Shown here piece by piece: positions 20,315 through 22,248 of a stretch of DNA of 22,248 bases. The notes under the pieces are model-generated. The model was not told where the DNA came from, made no database searches, and saw only the letters and a list, made by a program, of their open reading frames with translations. This DNA comes from Candidatus Egerieousia excrementavium (GTDB lineage Bacteria > Bacteroidota > Bacteroidia > Bacteroidales > UBA932), in the NCBI GenBank assembly GCA_017694275.1, contig JADINB010000067.1, positions 1 through 22,248 of the forward strand, written 5' to 3'. The first letter of the stretch is position 1; the number at the start of each line of letters is the position of its first letter. A program made the position numbers and the translations under genes.

Positions 20315-22027
20315 TTATTTCTTTTCTGGTTTCTCATAGATAATGTCGCTCAGGGTAGCTCCGGCAGGAATCATGGGGAAAACGTTCTCCTCTTCCTTTA
20401 CTGCCACCTCCAGCAGGTAGGCTCCGGGGCTTTTAAGCATTCTCTCTACCGCCCCGTCGAGATCCGCCGGGTTCAGAACCCTTTCGGAAGCAATGCCGTA
20501 TGCCGATGCAACTTTTTGAAAATCTGGATTGTCAAGCCTTGTAAAGGCGTAGCGTTTGTCATAGAAGAGCTCCTGCCATTGTCTTACCATTCCAAGAAAA
20601 TGGTTGTTCATCAGCACTATCTTTACGCCAATCTTCGATTGCATGACTGTCCCGAGTTCCTGAATGTTCATCTGGAATCCTCCGTCTCCCACAATGGCTA
20701 TCACCTCGCGTTCAGGATTGCCGATTTTTGCACCTATGGCGGCAGGAAGCCCGAATCCCATTGTGCCGAGACCTCCTGAGGTAACCCAACTTCTTGAATG
20801 TTTGAACTTGGAGTATCTTGCACTGAACATCTGGTTCTGGCCCACGTCTGTCACTACAATGGCACCGGCATCTGTCTTCTGTGAAACCTTTGCCACAACC
20901 TGTCCCATGCTTATATAGTCTGAACTGTTGAGTTCGGGGGCAATTATCTTCTGGTATTCGTAGTCGTTCTCCTTTTTTGCAAAGTCGAACCATTCCTGCC
21001 TGTCGCGATACTCTATGAGCTTTGCAATCTGTCCCAAAGTCTCTTTTGCGTCTGCATTTATTGCAAGGTCGCTCTTTATGTTTTTGTCTATTTCCGCCCG
21101 TTCAATCTCTATGTGTATGATTTTTGCCTTTCTGGCATAACCGTGCGTCTCGCCTGTAACCCTGTCGCTGAATCTCATTCCCACTGCCAGAAGAACATCT
21201 GCCTCCTGTGTCATGGCATTGGGGGCGATGTTGCCGTGCATGCCTACTGTCCCGACAAGTTTTTCCGAGTCTGACGGGAGCGCGGAAATGCCGAGCAGGG
21301 TGGTTGCAACCGGAATGTTTCCTTTCTCCGCAAGTTCTTCAAGTTCTTTCTCTGCATTGGCAATTACCACTCCGTGGCCGGCTACTATCAAAGGCCGTTT
21401 TGCGCCATTGAGCAGTTCTGCGGCTTTCCTTATCTCCTCTTCTGTTGCCTTTGGCTTCTCCGTGGCAACGCCCTTGAGCAGTTCTTCTGGGTTGTAGCAG
21501 AAGTCAGTCCGTTCTGTCTGGGCATTTTTTGTAATGCTTATGACAACCGGGCCTGGTTTTCCGCTCTTTGCAATCCAGAAAGCCCGGGCCATTGTCTCTG
21601 CAATTTCAGATGCGCTTGTAATCTGATAGTTCCATTTTGTGATAGGACGTGTTATCCCAACCATGTCTGCCTCCTGGAAGAAGTTGGTGCCGAGTTTGTC
21701 TGCATTTATCTGTGCAGTAATACAGACAATGGGGGTGGAGTCCATCATAGCATCTGCAATGCCGGTGACAAAGTTCGTGGCGCCGGGTCCGGAGGTGGCA
21801 ACGCATACGCCAACCTTTCCGGTGCTTCTCGCATAGCCTTCCGCAGCATGTACCGCACCCTGTTCATGTCTTACCAGAATATGGTTTATCTTGTCTGCAT
21901 GGTCATACAAATCGTCGTAAAAAGGCATGATTGTGCCGCCTGGATAACCGAATATGGTGTCTACTCCGTTTTCGATGAGTGAAATCAATAAAGCTTCTGT
22001 TCCTTTGATATTTTCGTATTTCTTCAT
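20315..22027 (-). CDS. ilvB: Acetolactate synthase, large catalytic subunit
   Basis: A 570-residue ThDP/FAD enzyme that condenses pyruvate with pyruvate or 2-oxobutyrate, the shared first step of valine and isoleucine synthesis. Key features: FGYPGGTIMPFYD (26-38), catalytic Glu55 in RHEQGAVHAAEGYAR, SGPGATN (79-85), and the ThDP motif GDGG (447-450) through MNN (473-475). I chose ATG 22027; a TTG two codons upstream (22033) is less likely. It starts 11 bp after the ilvD stop. The window has no regulatory subunit gene (ilvN/ilvH) between ilvB and ilvC. Whether the enzyme is feedback-regulated therefore cannot be judged from this locus. Confidence 0.94.
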   Translation of the reverse strand: MKKYENIKGTEALLISLIENGVDTIFGYPGGTIMPFYDDLYDHADKINHILVRHEQGAVHAAEGYARSTGKVGVCVATSGPGATNFVTGIADAMMDSTPIVCITAQINADKLGTNFFQEADMVGITRPITKWNYQITSASEIAETMARAFWIAKSGKPGPVVISITKNAQTERTDFCYNPEELLKGVATEKPKATEEEIRKAAELLNGAKRPLIVAGHGVVIANAEKELEELAEKGNIPVATTLLGISALPSDSEKLVGTVGMHGNIAPNAMTQEADVLLAVGMRFSDRVTGETHGYARKAKIIHIEIERAEIDKNIKSDLAINADAKETLGQIAKLIEYRDRQEWFDFAKKENDYEYQKIIAPELNSSDYISMGQVVAKVSQKTDAGAIVVTDVGQNQMFSARYSKFKHSRSWVTSGGLGTMGFGLPAAIGAKIGNPEREVIAIVGDGGFQMNIQELGTVMQSKIGVKIVLMNNHFLGMVRQWQELFYDKRYAFTRLDNPDFQKVASAYGIASERVLNPADLDGAVERMLKSPGAYLLEVAVKEEENVFPMIPAGATLSDIIYEKPEKK

Positions 22028-22038
22028 ATTCAAAATTT

Positions 22039-22248
22039 TTAATCTTCAATTATTCTGACAGCTCCTTTGTCGGCTGAAGCGACAGCCAGTGCATAGGCTT
22101 TCAATGCCTTGCTTACATGTCTTTCTCTGTGGAGCGGCCTGTAGGCCTTCTCTTTCCTTTCTTCCATCCTTGATCTTCTCTCTTCCATCTGAGTCTCTGA
22201 TACTTCAAGGTTTATGCTTCTTCCGGGTATGTCGATAGAGATTGTATC
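22039..22248 (-). CDS. ilvD: Dihydroxy-acid dehydratase, C-terminal part (cut by window edge)
   Basis: The last 69 codons of a minus-strand gene that continues beyond the window. The residues DTISIDIPGRSINLEVS, then KAYRPLHRERHVSKALKAYA and SADKGAVR at the end match the C-terminus of IlvD, with the characteristic 'R.V..AL.AYA....SADKGAVR' ending. The enzyme is a [Fe-S] dehydratase that makes the 2-oxo acid precursors of valine and isoleucine. Its TAA stop (22039-22041) lies 11 bp before the ilvB start. The operon promoter and any leader attenuator are outside the window. Confidence 0.93.
   Translation of the reverse strand, partial: DTISIDIPGRSINLEVSETQMEERRSRMEERKEKAYRPLHRERHVSKALKAYALAVASADKGAVRIIED

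Noticed and set aside
21374..21982. Plus-strand open frame of 202 codons within ilvB
   Set aside because: Antisense to a conserved catalytic gene, Cys-rich nonsense composition, no promoter or ribosome binding site.

Overview
The window looks like a Bacteroidales (Bacteroidota) chromosome. Several -7 elements fit the Bacteroidota form TAnnTTTG, there is a DUF4249-type protein at the left edge, an ECF sigma/anti-sigma pair, and Bacteroidota-restricted families (DUF6913, plug-only proteins). I cannot fix the genus.

Layout. 1-234: C-terminus of a probable DUF4249 protein. 307-1467: an AlkA-type DNA glycosylase fused to an O6-alkylguanine methyltransferase. 1500-3854 (minus): rocD then asnA, amino-acid nitrogen metabolism. 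3970-5750 (plus): ECF sigma factor, coupled probable anti-sigma factor, and a secreted protein made of two TonB-plug-like repeats. 5752-8995: a junkyard of mobile DNA. It holds phage tail remnants around an opposing small membrane-protein gene, a decayed DUF3987 gene, an AbiE toxin-antitoxin locus with intact antitoxin and truncated toxin, and a short att-bounded scar ending in tRNA-Arg(TCT). 9149-12656 (minus): an operon-like set DUF6913, TPR protein, DUF368 (PopT-type undecaprenyl-phosphate translocase), DUF1460 amidase-like protein. 12731-14488 (plus): long-chain acyl-CoA ligase. 14570-16705 (minus): a ClpB lacking the N-terminal domain. 16861-22248 (minus): branched-chain amino acid genes in the order ilvD-ilvB-ilvC-ilvA-ilvE, with no ilvN.

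How the genes work together. The right third makes isoleucine and valine: IlvA gives 2-ketobutyrate, IlvB condenses the keto acids, IlvC and IlvD convert them, IlvE transaminates. The 9.1-12.7 kb set probably serves the cell envelope, through lipid-carrier recycling and a periplasmic peptidoglycan-type hydrolase fold. The 5.7-9.0 kb region is accessory DNA of several origins in different stages of decay.

No clearly new complete system is visible. The strongest leads are the N-domain-less ClpB, the orphan AbiEi with a perfect palindrome over its promoter and start codon, the tRNA-Arg att duplication, the protected small membrane gene between phage fragments, the AlkA-MGMT fusion, the sigma/anti-sigma/plug-repeat operon, and the missing ilvN.
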